Source of the DNA: Bacteroidales bacterium | GTDB lineage: Bacteria; Bacteroidota; Bacteroidia; Bacteroidales; Muribaculaceae | Assembly (NCBI GenBank): GCA_030524805.1 | Contig: JAUNFY010000008.1 | Location: 1 to 64,000 of the forward strand | Length of the DNA: 64,000 nt | Direction of reading: 5' to 3' | Shown: positions 54,676 through 64,000 of the stretch, piece by piece | Numbering within the stretch: the first letter of the stretch is position 1 | Layout: each line of letters starts with the position of its first letter | The notes under the pieces: generated by a model | Seen by the model: only the letters and a program-made list of their open reading frames with translations | Databases searched by the model: none | What the model was told of the DNA's origin: nothing | Made by a program: the position numbers and the translations under genes

Positions 54676-56376
54676 ATGGCTAATTTTTATACAGACAATC
54701 CGAATCTTAAAGCACATCTTCAGCATCCGCTGATGAAGAAGATCGTGGAACTCAAGGAAAGAAATTTTGCCGACGCCGACAAATATGACTACGCACCCCT
54801 CGACTTCGAGGATGCCATGGACTCCTACGACAAAGTGCTTGAGGTGGTGGGCGAGATCTGCGGTGATGTCATCGCTGAAAATGCCGAGAGTGTGGACCAT
54901 GATGGTCCGCGCGTGGAAAACAACCGCGTGATCTATGCCGAAGGCACCAAAAAGAATCTTGAGGCTTGCCGCAAGGCAGGACTCATGGGTATGTCGATGC
55001 CTCGCCGTCTCGGTGGCCTCAATTTCCCGATCACTCCCTATATCATGGCAGCCGACATCGTAAGCCGTGCCGACGCCGGATTCGAAAACCTCTGGGGACT
55101 TCAGGACTGCGCCGAGACAATCTATGAGTTTGCCGACGAAGACCAGAAAGAACGCTACATCAAGCGCGTATGCGAGGGCGAGACCATGAGTATGGACCTC
55201 ACCGAGCCTGATGCAGGCAGCGACCTCCAGAGCGTAATGCTCAAAGCCACCCAGAAAGAGGATGGCAGCTGGGTGCTCAACGGTGTGAAACGCTTCATCA
55301 CCAACGGCGACTCCGATATCCATCTCGTGCTCGCGCGCTCTGAAGAGGGCACTCGCGACGGCCGCGGACTCTCCATGTTTATCTACGACAAACGCAACGG
55401 TGGAGTCAACGTGCGCCGCATCGAAAACAAGATGGGCATCAAAGGCAGCCCCACATGCGAACTCGTATACAAGGATGCTCCCGCCGAACTCTGCGGAAGC
55501 CGCAAACTCGGCCTCATCAAGTATGTGATGGCTCTTATGAATGGCGCCCGCCTCGGCATCGCTGCCCAGAGTGTAGGCCTTTCCGAAGCTGCCTACCGTG
55601 AGGCCCTTGACTATGCCAAAGACCGCAAGCAGTTTGGCAAAGCCATCATTGAATTCCCCGCTGTGGCTGAAATCCTCAGCGTCATGAAGGCCAAACTCGA
55701 CGCAAGCCGCGCACTGCTCTACGCTTGCTCTCGCTTCGTGGATATCTATAAGATCTACGACGACATCGCCAAGGAACGTCCCCTCACCAAGGAAGAGAAA
55801 CTCGAGGCCAAAGCCTACAGCAAACTGGCCGACGCCTTCACTCCCCTTGCAAAGGGTATGGGTTCGGAATTCTGCAACCAGAACACTTACGACTGCATCC
55901 AGATCCACGGCGGCAGCGGTTTCATGAAAGACTACCGTTGCGAACGTCTGTATCGCGATGCCCGCATCACCAGCATCTACGAGGGTACGACCCAGCTTCA
56001 GGTTGTCGCTGCAATCCGCCACGTCACCACCGGCACCTACCTCAACTTCATCAAGGAGGCGCTTGAAGCCAACGTGGCCGACAATTATGCCGACGTGAAG
56101 AAGACTCTTGAAGTAATGGCTGAGCAGTATGAGGCTGCCGTAAACAACGTGCTTGAGGTGAAAGACAATGCCTACACCGACTTCATGGCGCGCCGTCTGG
56201 TTGAGATGGCCGGCCACACAGTGATGGGTTGCCTCCTGCTTGAAGAGGCTTCGCGCAGCGATGCCTTCGACAAGTCGATCGAAGTATATGTGAAATACGG
56301 ACAGGCTGAATGCACCAAGCATGCAGAGTTCATCACAAGCTTCAAGCCCGAACAACTCGAAGCCTATAAATATTGA
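54676..56376 (+). CDS. Acyl-CoA dehydrogenase with C-terminal extension
   Basis: 566 residues, against about 380 for short-chain enzymes. FAD- and substrate-binding blocks are MSMDLTEPDAGSDLQSVM (about 172-189), NGVKRFITNGD, KMGIKGSPTCELVYKD and RDARITSIYEGTTQLQ, with catalytic-base Glu436 in IYEGT. The additional N-terminal 60 and C-terminal 130 residues match the long ACAD group found with ETF genes in Bacteroidales. The likely chain is dehydrogenation of a short acyl-CoA (or reverse reduction of crotonyl-CoA) with electrons passing through EtfAB; the actual substrate is unknown. The opposite strand is open for 571 codons across this gene, which I take as a codon-bias shadow. Confidence 0.92.
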   Translation: MANFYTDNPNLKAHLQHPLMKKIVELKERNFADADKYDYAPLDFEDAMDSYDKVLEVVGEICGDVIAENAESVDHDGPRVENNRVIYAEGTKKNLEACRKAGLMGMSMPRRLGGLNFPITPYIMAADIVSRADAGFENLWGLQDCAETIYEFADEDQKERYIKRVCEGETMSMDLTEPDAGSDLQSVMLKATQKEDGSWVLNGVKRFITNGDSDIHLVLARSEEGTRDGRGLSMFIYDKRNGGVNVRRIENKMGIKGSPTCELVYKDAPAELCGSRKLGLIKYVMALMNGARLGIAAQSVGLSEAAYREALDYAKDRKQFGKAIIEFPAVAEILSVMKAKLDASRALLYACSRFVDIYKIYDDIAKERPLTKEEKLEAKAYSKLADAFTPLAKGMGSEFCNQNTYDCIQIHGGSGFMKDYRCERLYRDARITSIYEGTTQLQVVAAIRHVTTGTYLNFIKEALEANVADNYADVKKTLEVMAEQYEAAVNNVLEVKDNAYTDFMARRLVEMAGHTVMGCLLLEEASRSDAFDKSIEVYVKYGQAECTKHAEFITSFKPEQLEAYKY

Positions 56377-56433
56377 TTACTGATATTTAGAGGACAACGA
56401 CTTTCCCCAAAACAGGGAAAATACAAAAAGACA

Positions 56434-56463
56434 GGAGCCTTGCATCAGCAAGGCTCCGTTTTT
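56434..56463 (+). terminator. Terminator after the etf-acd operon
   Basis: GGAGCCTTGC, loop ATCA, GCAAGGCTCC, then GTTTTTCC: a perfect ten-pair stem followed by a T-run, 58 bases after the dehydrogenase stop. Confidence 0.88.
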
Positions 56464-56498
56464 CCATCTATGCCTGTTTGCTAAAAATTAACGATTTG

Positions 56499-57425
56499 AT
56501 GAAACTGAAAGGATATCTGCTTGCGGCCATTGCCGCTGCCTCCTACGGCACCAATCCTGCTTTTGCCATTCCTCTCTATGCAGATGGCATGAACAGCACG
56601 AGCGTCTTGCTTTTACGTTATCTGCTTAGCCTGCCGATATTGCTTGTCATGATTCTTTGGAGAGGACAGAATCTCAAGCTGAAGCGGACTGATTTGTTTC
56701 CGGTGGCGGTGCTTGGCATTTTAATGGCCATATCATCGCTCGGACTATTCGAAGCCTACAAGTATATGAATGCAGGAGTGGCTTCGACTCTTCTTTTCAT
56801 GTATCCTGTGATGGTGGCCGTATTGATGAGTTTCTTCTTCCATGAACGGTTTCGGATCACAACGGGCATCTGCCTCGCAGTGATGGGTGCCGGACTTCTG
56901 ATGCTGATGCGCACCGACGGCGACAATCCTTTCAGTATGACCGGATTCCTTTTTGTATTCATTTCATCGCTCACCTACGCCCTTTACCTGGTGATGACCA
57001 ACGTGTCGAAAAAAATCAAGGAAATTCCTACCGTCAAACTGCTTTTCTATCAGTTGCTGATAGGAAGTTCCCTGTTTTTCGCAATGCTTGCTGCGGGTGA
57101 GCCGTTCATCATGCCAACCGGATGGCAAGGGTGGGCAAATGTGTCGGCTCTGGCTATATTTCCGACAGCATTGTCGCTTTCATGCACCACGCTTGCAATC
57201 CACTATATCGGTTCAACCCCTACGGCAATATTCGGTGCTCTCGAACCTGTCACAGCCGTTGCGCTGAGCGTCCTTTTTCTCGGACAGCCGCTCGCCCCGA
57301 GAGAAATCGGAGGGGGAGTGCTCATTCTTTTAGCCACTACAATGGTGATAGCAGCCGACCCGATCGACCACACTTTGCTTCGGATGCGCAAGATGTTCCC
57401 TTCGCTGCGTCGGCACAGGCAATGA
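56499..57425 (+). CDS. EamA/DMT-family transporter
   Basis: The start is the ATG at 56499 (MKLKGYLLAAIAAASYGTNPAF); a TTG at 56478 is less likely. 308 residues with ten membrane helices in two EamA repeats. The first repeat has AAIAAASYGTNPAF and GVASTLLFMYPVMVAVLMSFF; the second FIGSSLTYALYLV-like and GALEPVTAVALSVLFLGQPL. These exporters move amino acids, nucleobases or other metabolites; the substrate is unknown. It follows the etf-acd terminator and converges on the M13 peptidase gene with a 26-base gap. Confidence 0.88.
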   Translation: MKLKGYLLAAIAAASYGTNPAFAIPLYADGMNSTSVLLLRYLLSLPILLVMILWRGQNLKLKRTDLFPVAVLGILMAISSLGLFEAYKYMNAGVASTLLFMYPVMVAVLMSFFFHERFRITTGICLAVMGAGLLMLMRTDGDNPFSMTGFLFVFISSLTYALYLVMTNVSKKIKEIPTVKLLFYQLLIGSSLFFAMLAAGEPFIMPTGWQGWANVSALAIFPTALSLSCTTLAIHYIGSTPTAIFGALEPVTAVALSVLFLGQPLAPREIGGGVLILLATTMVIAADPIDHTLLRMRKMFPSLRRHRQ

Positions 57426-57451
57426 CCTTGCCCCAATATCCGGCAACGATC

Positions 57452-59404
57452 TCACCAGATTATGACGCGGTCTTCCGGAGCACGCCACATAGCGTCGCCC
57501 TCACTGATGCCAAATGCAGCGATGAAGTCGTCGATGTTTGAAAGCGTGGCATTGGTGCGCAGTCTGCCGATGGAATGAGGGTCCATCTTGGTGCAGGTCT
57601 TGATCTCTTCTTCCCGGATATTGCCGGCCCAGACATTGGCGTAAGCGATGTAGAACCTCTGAATCGGCGTAAAGCCATCCTTTGCTTCCCGGAGGTTACC
57701 TTCCGAAGCGTCCTTGAAAGCAGTCATGGCAATTCGGAGGCCACCCTGATCGGCTATATTCTCGCCGAGGGTGAATCGCCCGTTGGCATTCACTCCGGGT
57801 GCAACCTCGATGGCGTCGAACTGAGCAACGAGTTTATCGGCCAAAGCATTGAAACTGTCGGCATCAGCCGGAGTCCACCAATCCTCAAGATTGCCATTCT
57901 TGTCAAACTGGCGTCCGCTGTCGTCGAAACCATGAGTCATCTCATGGCCTATGATCACTCCGATCGCACCATAGTTTTGCGCATCGTCGGCTTCCGGATC
58001 GAAATATGGCGGCTGAAGGATGGCGGCAGGGAAACAAATTTCGTTGGTCATAGGGCTATAGTAAGCGTTGACAGTCTGCGGCGTCATGTGCCATTCCTCT
58101 TTGTCGACCGGCTTGCCGAACTTGGCATAGTTATCCCTGACATACCATCGCGAAGCCTCAAGCACATTTTCCTGATACGATTTTTTAGGGTCGACCGTTA
58201 TCTCGGAATAATCCTTCCACTTGTCGGGGTATCCGATCTTGACCACAAATGTGGATAGTTTTTCATGAGCCTTCGCTTTCGTGGCTTCACTCATCCATGA
58301 GAGGCTGTCGATATGTTTTCCGAGGGCTTCCACAAGGTTGTCCACAAGTTTTTTCATGTATTCCTTGTTTCGCTCCGGGAAATACTTCTCCACATATAAT
58401 TTGCCCACAGCCTCGCCGAGCATTGAATTAGGGATAGCCATAGCGCGTTTCCATCTCGGTTCGAGTTCTTCCTTGCCGCTCATCACCCTGTCGTAAAGTT
58501 CAAAGCTGGCATTGATGAAATCATCACTGAGAAGATTAGTAGCATCGCTGATGGTCTCGAATGTCATATAGTCTTTGATTTCCTGAGCCGACAGAGTCGG
58601 GATGAAAGAGAAAAGGAAATCGGAGAAAGCCGGATTTGCAAAATTCGCTTTGTCTACATTCTCCAGTCCAAGACCACTGAAATAGGTATCCCAGTCAAAA
58701 TTGGCGAATCTTGATTTTATTTCATCAATAGTGATTATGTTGTAGCGGGCACGCGGATTGCGGCGCTGCTCACGAGTCATCTTGTTTCTGGCAAACTCCG
58801 TCTCAATCTTTATCACGGAATTCCATACCCGTTCCTGCTCGGCGGCATCATGCCCTGTCAGCTCCATCAGACGCTTCACGTAGACGCGGTAGGCATCCAG
58901 CAATTCCTGTGAACGGGGAGTGCTATCAAGGTAGAAATCCCTGTCGCCAAGGCCGAGACCTACCTCACCGATGTGAAGGATATTCATATTCGAATCCATG
59001 GCATCCGGCCCCACTCCACTGCCGAAGAAACTGCTTCCAACTCCTGAATGTTGCCATGCAAGCAGGGCGGCAAGATCATTTTCCACGTCGGCCGCGGCTA
59101 TCTTGTCGAGAAGCGGGCGCAGGGGAGCAGCCCCCTCAGCATTAAGTCGCTCCACATCCATGCCCATGGCATAGAGATCCCCGACCTTCTGGGCTATCGT
59201 ACCCGGCACTTTTGCCTCTGCATTCTCCGACATGTTAAGTATCAGGTCTTTGAGTTGCTCACGTGCATTCTCACGCAGCAGGTCGAACATTCCGAAACGG
59301 GCATATTCGGGAGTTAGGGGATGCTCTGCCATCCATCCGCCGTTGCAATATTGATAGAAATCTTCCCTTGGGGAAACAGTGTTATCGAAATTTTTTAAAT
59401 CCAT
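57452..59404 (-). CDS. M13-family zinc metallopeptidase (neprilysin/PepO-like)
   Basis: 650 residues. Catalytic zinc motif HEMTH at 487-491 in GVIIGHEMTHGFDDSGRQFD, third ligand Glu548 in ENIADQGGL and the substrate-binding NAYYSP motif near 435. The C-terminus CxxW-like part is RAPEDRVIIW, as in neprilysin-type enzymes. There is no signal peptide: the protein begins MDLKNFDNTVSPREDFYQYCNGGW, so it is probably cytosolic, like lactococcal PepO, and would process imported oligopeptides. Many Bacteroidetes M13 enzymes are lipoproteins, so this is worth noting. Upstream lies the perfect palindrome at 59429-59445. Confidence 0.92.
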   Translation of the reverse strand: MDLKNFDNTVSPREDFYQYCNGGWMAEHPLTPEYARFGMFDLLRENAREQLKDLILNMSENAEAKVPGTIAQKVGDLYAMGMDVERLNAEGAAPLRPLLDKIAAADVENDLAALLAWQHSGVGSSFFGSGVGPDAMDSNMNILHIGEVGLGLGDRDFYLDSTPRSQELLDAYRVYVKRLMELTGHDAAEQERVWNSVIKIETEFARNKMTREQRRNPRARYNIITIDEIKSRFANFDWDTYFSGLGLENVDKANFANPAFSDFLFSFIPTLSAQEIKDYMTFETISDATNLLSDDFINASFELYDRVMSGKEELEPRWKRAMAIPNSMLGEAVGKLYVEKYFPERNKEYMKKLVDNLVEALGKHIDSLSWMSEATKAKAHEKLSTFVVKIGYPDKWKDYSEITVDPKKSYQENVLEASRWYVRDNYAKFGKPVDKEEWHMTPQTVNAYYSPMTNEICFPAAILQPPYFDPEADDAQNYGAIGVIIGHEMTHGFDDSGRQFDKNGNLEDWWTPADADSFNALADKLVAQFDAIEVAPGVNANGRFTLGENIADQGGLRIAMTAFKDASEGNLREAKDGFTPIQRFYIAYANVWAGNIREEEIKTCTKMDPHSIGRLRTNATLSNIDDFIAAFGISEGDAMWRAPEDRVIIW

Positions 59405-59428
59405 AAGTGATAGTCTTTCCTTGTTAAA

Positions 59429-59445
59429 GAAGTTGTCTAAACTTC
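59429..59445. promoter_or_regulatory. Perfect palindrome GAAGTT-N5-AACTTC upstream of the M13 gene
   Basis: GAAGTTGTCTAAACTTC, six-base perfect arms, 25 bases before the M13 start codon. It is the best-matched of four related sites in this window (9801, 9985, 25554) and is placed where a repressor could act. Confidence 0.5.
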
Positions 59446-59503
59446 AATATGAGCAGATTGATATGAGCAGTCAGCAATGATGGCTCTTATCATTATTGAT
59501 TCA

Positions 59504-61477
59504 TTATTGACCACGCAACTCCTCAAGTTCCATTGTAGCCAGTTCCCATATCGACATCCCGTTTTCAAGATCCTTCTGAGCCTTGGCGTAAGCCTCAAGA
59601 GTCTCGGCCGATGTGTCGCCCGCCGAAATCTTGTCTTCTATCTCTTTCTGCAAAGCCTCCAGCCGCGATATTTCGGCTTCAGAATCCTTCACCTTTTTCT
59701 CGGCTTTCTTCAATACTTTCTCCCTTGCTTTCTGCTCCGCGTATGAGAGTTTGGCCGGCGACGCCACATTGTCTGTGGCGGAATCCTGAGTATTGTTGCG
59801 CGTGGCATCGCTTTTTGATTTTCCCTGTTCGGCCGAAGGGCTTTTTGACAGCTCGAGTTCGCGAAGATTCTCAAGATTCTTCGAACGAAGGAAATCATAG
59901 ATGCCTCCGAGATTTTCCTTCACCTTGCCCCCTCCGAACTCATAAACTTTCTCCACAAGGCCGTCGAGGAAATCTCGGTCGTGGCTCACCACTATCACCG
60001 TGCCGTCAAAATCCCTTATGGCATCTTTCAATATGTCTTTGGTTTTTAGGTCGAGATGGTTGGTAGGTTCGTCGAGAATCAGGAAATTAACGGGCTGCAG
60101 CAGAAGTTTGATCATGGCCAGTCGAGTTTTCTCTCCACCAGAGAGCACTTTCACCTTCTTGTCGGATGCTTCGCCCCCGAACATGAACGCGCCAAGTATA
60201 TCACGTATCTTGAGACGGATGTCGCCCACTGCCACATTGTCGATGGTCTCAAACACAGTGAGGTTCTCATCGAGCATCTGGGCCTGATTCTGTGCAAAAT
60301 ATCCTATCTTGACATTATGCCCGAGTTTAAGCATGCCGGTGTGGTCGATCTCTCCCATGATACATTTCACGAGTGTGGATTTGCCCTCACCGTTCTTGCC
60401 GACGAATGCCACTTTCTCACCTCTCCTGATACGGAATTCAGCATGGTCAAACACCTGATGACTTCCGTATGCTTTGCCCACATCTTCGAGAATGAGCGGG
60501 AAGTCGCCTGAACGGGGAGCGGGCGGAAATTTCAGACGCAGCCTTGATGTGTCGACCTCATCAACTTCGATAGGCACGATTTTCTCAAGTTGCTTGATGC
60601 GGCTTTGCACCTGAATGGCTTTTGTGGCCTGATAACGGAATCTTTCGATAAATGCCTTTATATCGGCTATCTGCTTCTGCTGATTTTCATAGGCCCGCAT
60701 CTGTTGTTCCACTCTTTCGCGGCGCAACTCGGTGTAGGGGGTGTAGCTCACCTTGTAGTCATAAACCTTTCCGCACGAGATCTCGATGGTGCGTCTCGTA
60801 ACGTTGTCGAGAAAAGCACGGTCGTGGCTCACCAGCATCACTGCTTTGGCTTTGTTGGCAAGAAATTGCTCAAGCCATTGTATGGATTCAATGTCGAGAT
60901 GGTTGGTAGGCTCGTCGAGCAGGAGCAGGTCCGGCTTCTGCAGCAAAATCTTTGCAAGCTCCACACGCATGCGCCACCCACCGGAAAACTCCGAAGTAGG
61001 GCGGTCGAAGTCCTCGCGGTTGAAGCCGAGACCTGTCAGTGTCTTTTCCACTTCAGCCTCCATATTGTCCGCTCCCTCCATAGCCAACCTGTCGTTGAGA
61101 TATTCAATGTTCTCTATAAGCCTGGCGTAGGATTCACTTTCGTAATCGGTGCGGGTGGCAAGCTCATTGTTGAGTTCATCAAGCTTTGCCTTATGCTCAT
61201 CGAGATGCGCGAACGCTTTTTTCGCTTCATTGATGATGGAAGTGTCGTCGGCCAGTTTCATCTGCTGCGGCAGATAGCCGATGGTCACTTCCTGCGGTTT
61301 CGACACAGTGCCTGACGTCGGTTGCTGCAGGCCGGCGATAATCTTGAGCATTGTCGACTTGCCGGCACCGTTTTTGCCGGCAAGACCTATCTTGTCGTTT
61401 TTGTTGACTACGAAGCTGACATCCGAGAAAATCGGATGCGCTGAGAATTCCATAGTGAGGTCGTTGACACTTACCAT
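59504..61477 (-). CDS. ABC-F family ATPase (Uup/EttA-like translation factor)
   Basis: 657 residues with two ABC domains and no membrane segment. First Walker A GLAGKNGAGKST near 32-43, signature EFSGGWRMRVELAK, then LLLDEPTNHLD; an interdomain linker of about 70 residues rich in Arg and Glu (about 245-310); second Walker A FVGKNGEGKST near 362; signature VLSGGEKTRLAM, and LILDEPTNHLD. The C-terminal 110 residues are a charged, disordered and then coiled-coil tail (KLSYAEQKAREKVLKKAEKK), typical of the Uup branch that binds DNA or ribosomes. ABC-F proteins act at the ribosomal E site or give antibiotic protection; which role applies is unknown. Confidence 0.93.
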   Translation of the reverse strand: MVSVNDLTMEFSAHPIFSDVSFVVNKNDKIGLAGKNGAGKSTMLKIIAGLQQPTSGTVSKPQEVTIGYLPQQMKLADDTSIINEAKKAFAHLDEHKAKLDELNNELATRTDYESESYARLIENIEYLNDRLAMEGADNMEAEVEKTLTGLGFNREDFDRPTSEFSGGWRMRVELAKILLQKPDLLLLDEPTNHLDIESIQWLEQFLANKAKAVMLVSHDRAFLDNVTRRTIEISCGKVYDYKVSYTPYTELRRERVEQQMRAYENQQKQIADIKAFIERFRYQATKAIQVQSRIKQLEKIVPIEVDEVDTSRLRLKFPPAPRSGDFPLILEDVGKAYGSHQVFDHAEFRIRRGEKVAFVGKNGEGKSTLVKCIMGEIDHTGMLKLGHNVKIGYFAQNQAQMLDENLTVFETIDNVAVGDIRLKIRDILGAFMFGGEASDKKVKVLSGGEKTRLAMIKLLLQPVNFLILDEPTNHLDLKTKDILKDAIRDFDGTVIVVSHDRDFLDGLVEKVYEFGGGKVKENLGGIYDFLRSKNLENLRELELSKSPSAEQGKSKSDATRNNTQDSATDNVASPAKLSYAEQKAREKVLKKAEKKVKDSEAEISRLEALQKEIEDKISAGDTSAETLEAYAKAQKDLENGMSIWELATMELEELRGQ

Positions 61478-61544
61478 ATCCTGAATTTAGAATTTCGAAT
61501 AATTTAGAATCGGGAGTTGAGATATCGGTTAAAAAAAGACAAGT

Positions 61545-62558
61545 TTAACGTGCTGCCTCGCGAAAAGCTTCCATGATTGCTGTAGGTTTTCCTTCGGAGA
61601 AAGCGCCGAGATGATAGGCCGCGTCAGCATCTATTTCCGGAGCCCAATAGAAAACTCCGGTGCAGGCACCGTCCGTCAACTTCTGCGCAGCCTTTACGAG
61701 GGCTGCGATAAACTGCTTCCCCTCCTCAGGCTTCCGGGCATCAACTCCGGTCTCGACAATCATCACATCGGTGCCGTATTTGCTCTTTAGATGGTTGATG
61801 TTGGCAATGGAGTCCACAAGCGTCATTATCTCGCTTTCCTCCTTATTGCCCTCCATGGCCCAGTAGGGATAGACGCTCATGCCTATGATGTCCCATTCCA
61901 CGCCATTTGCTTTCAGCGAATCAAACACACGGTCGTAGAGTTCCTGATTGAATCCGTCGTCAAGGTGTATGATGGTTTTGGCTTCGGGATATACTTCTTT
62001 CGCCGCCTCGCATCCTGCTTTGGTTAGCAACGCGTAGTTTTCGGGATTTTCCTCAAATCTTCCCATCGGCCACAGGAAACCATGGGTGGTTTCATTGCCG
62101 ATCTGCACCCATTTCACGTCGATGCCATTGTCTTTGAGAAGCTGAAGGGTCTTGCGCGTATGGTCGGCGAGGGCTTCAGCCGTCTGCTTCACGTCAAGAC
62201 CAGTCCAAGCCTTTGGTGGATTTTGCTTGCCGGGATCGGCCCACCAGTCGGAATAATGAAAATCTATCATTACGGGCATGCCGAGTGCTTGCGAACGCTT
62301 CGCCATCTCGAGCACATCGGCCGGTGATGAGAATCCACCTTTGGGATCTACCCATACACGCAGACGCGTAGCATTCATTCCGTAGTCTTTCATAAGCTGC
62401 GTTGTCTCGGTCACTACTCCTTCCGCGTTCTTGGTATAGTGGCCGCGCGCTTCGTCGGCAGTGGTGCCGGAAATATCGCCGCCGAGCCAGAATGGTTCGG
62501 CAGCAGATACAGATATCAATGTCATCGCCGCAAAAGCGGTCAGTATTATTTTCTTCAT
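61545..62558 (-). CDS. GH53 endo-beta-1,4-galactanase
   Basis: 337 residues with a signal peptide (KKIILTAFAAMTLISVSA). Endo-galactanases cut beta-1,4-galactan side chains of pectin. Family 53 residues are clear: acid/base Glu156 in WVQIGNETTHGFLW, nucleophile Glu269 in DVMIVETGVD, and the FHYSDWWADPGKQ strand near 100-112. No PUL partners (SusC/D, GH2) are adjacent; it follows pyrG on the same strand with a 61-base gap. The other carbohydrate enzyme in the window, GH43, is 52 kb away. Confidence 0.94.
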   Translation of the reverse strand: MKKIILTAFAAMTLISVSAAEPFWLGGDISGTTADEARGHYTKNAEGVVTETTQLMKDYGMNATRLRVWVDPKGGFSSPADVLEMAKRSQALGMPVMIDFHYSDWWADPGKQNPPKAWTGLDVKQTAEALADHTRKTLQLLKDNGIDVKWVQIGNETTHGFLWPMGRFEENPENYALLTKAGCEAAKEVYPEAKTIIHLDDGFNQELYDRVFDSLKANGVEWDIIGMSVYPYWAMEGNKEESEIMTLVDSIANINHLKSKYGTDVMIVETGVDARKPEEGKQFIAALVKAAQKLTDGACTGVFYWAPEIDADAAYHLGAFSEGKPTAIMEAFREAAR

Positions 62559-62619
62559 GTATTGCTTTTTTTATATGTCTACCGGCTCTTCGGCAGCCGA
62601 TGGCTACTTTCAGTATTTC

Positions 62620-64000
<1,381 letters not shown>

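Noticed and set aside
54640..56355. 571-codon open frame antisense to the acyl-CoA dehydrogenase gene
   Set aside because: It mirrors the dehydrogenase exactly, has Gly/His/Val-rich composition typical of a shadow, and no recognisable domain. The plus-strand gene has all catalytic motifs.

Overview
This 64 kb window is chromosomal DNA from a Bacteroidales bacterium, probably a gut Muribaculaceae or close relative. That placement is inferred from gene content, not from any marker search. The supporting signals are promoters of the Bacteroidetes type (TTG, about 20 bases, TAnnTTTG), type IX secretion C-terminal sorting domains of both kinds, a BspA-like leucine-rich-repeat surface protein, a golvesin/amidase envelope protein, a META-domain lipoprotein, two UvrA paralogues and the general scarcity of strong Shine-Dalgarno sequences. 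I see no rRNA, tRNA, insertion sequence, prophage or CRISPR array. The DNA is densely coding, and most long overlapping reading frames on the opposite strand are shadows.

Layout. 0.1-8.1 kb: an outer-membrane barrel-like protein, uvrA copy 1, a T9SS type B secreted protein, a U32 (RlhA-like) protein overlapping smpB, and a Yip1-like membrane protein. 8.2-10.7 kb: a secreted GH43 glycosidase with a complex leader, and a uracil-DNA-glycosylase-like gene. 10.7-15.5 kb: one operon from a good promoter, SGNH hydrolase - MBOAT acyltransferase - DHHW protein - lipoyl synthase, which looks like an O-acetylation cassette. 15.7-22.6 kb: HdeD-like protein, HIT protein with a long inverted repeat at its predicted transcription start, ROK sugar kinase, metF and metH. 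22.6-24.5 kb: tpiA - SPOR protein - folE operon. 24.6-30.4 kb: golvesin-interrupted amidase, family 2 glycosyltransferase and a DUF4922 HIT-like protein, a Bacteroidales envelope module of unknown role.

30.5-46.9 kb: small barrel protein, TPR protein whose promoter abuts its start codon, divergent type II NADH dehydrogenase, META lipoprotein, S4 RNA-binding protein, uvrA copy 2, small lipoprotein, a DXS-like enzyme lacking motifs expected of true DXS, AI-2E family transporter, phosphoglycerate mutase, a PD40 protein, and a CstA carrier overlapping a PHP phosphatase. 46.9-51.1 kb: a roughly 400-base leader, then an unknown lipoprotein overlapping a BspA-like protein (accessory, partly AT-rich). 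51.1-64 kb: nhaA, an etfB-etfA-acyl-CoA dehydrogenase operon, an EamA exporter, M13 peptidase, ABC-F ATPase, GH53 galactanase and the 3' part of pyrG, which runs off the window.

Most of the window is housekeeping. The items most worth following are the golvesin-amidase/GT2/DUF4922 module, the AAGTT-N5-AACTT palindrome seen at four non-coding sites, the HIT-gene 5' inverted repeat, the apparently leaderless TPR gene, and the DXS-like enzyme.
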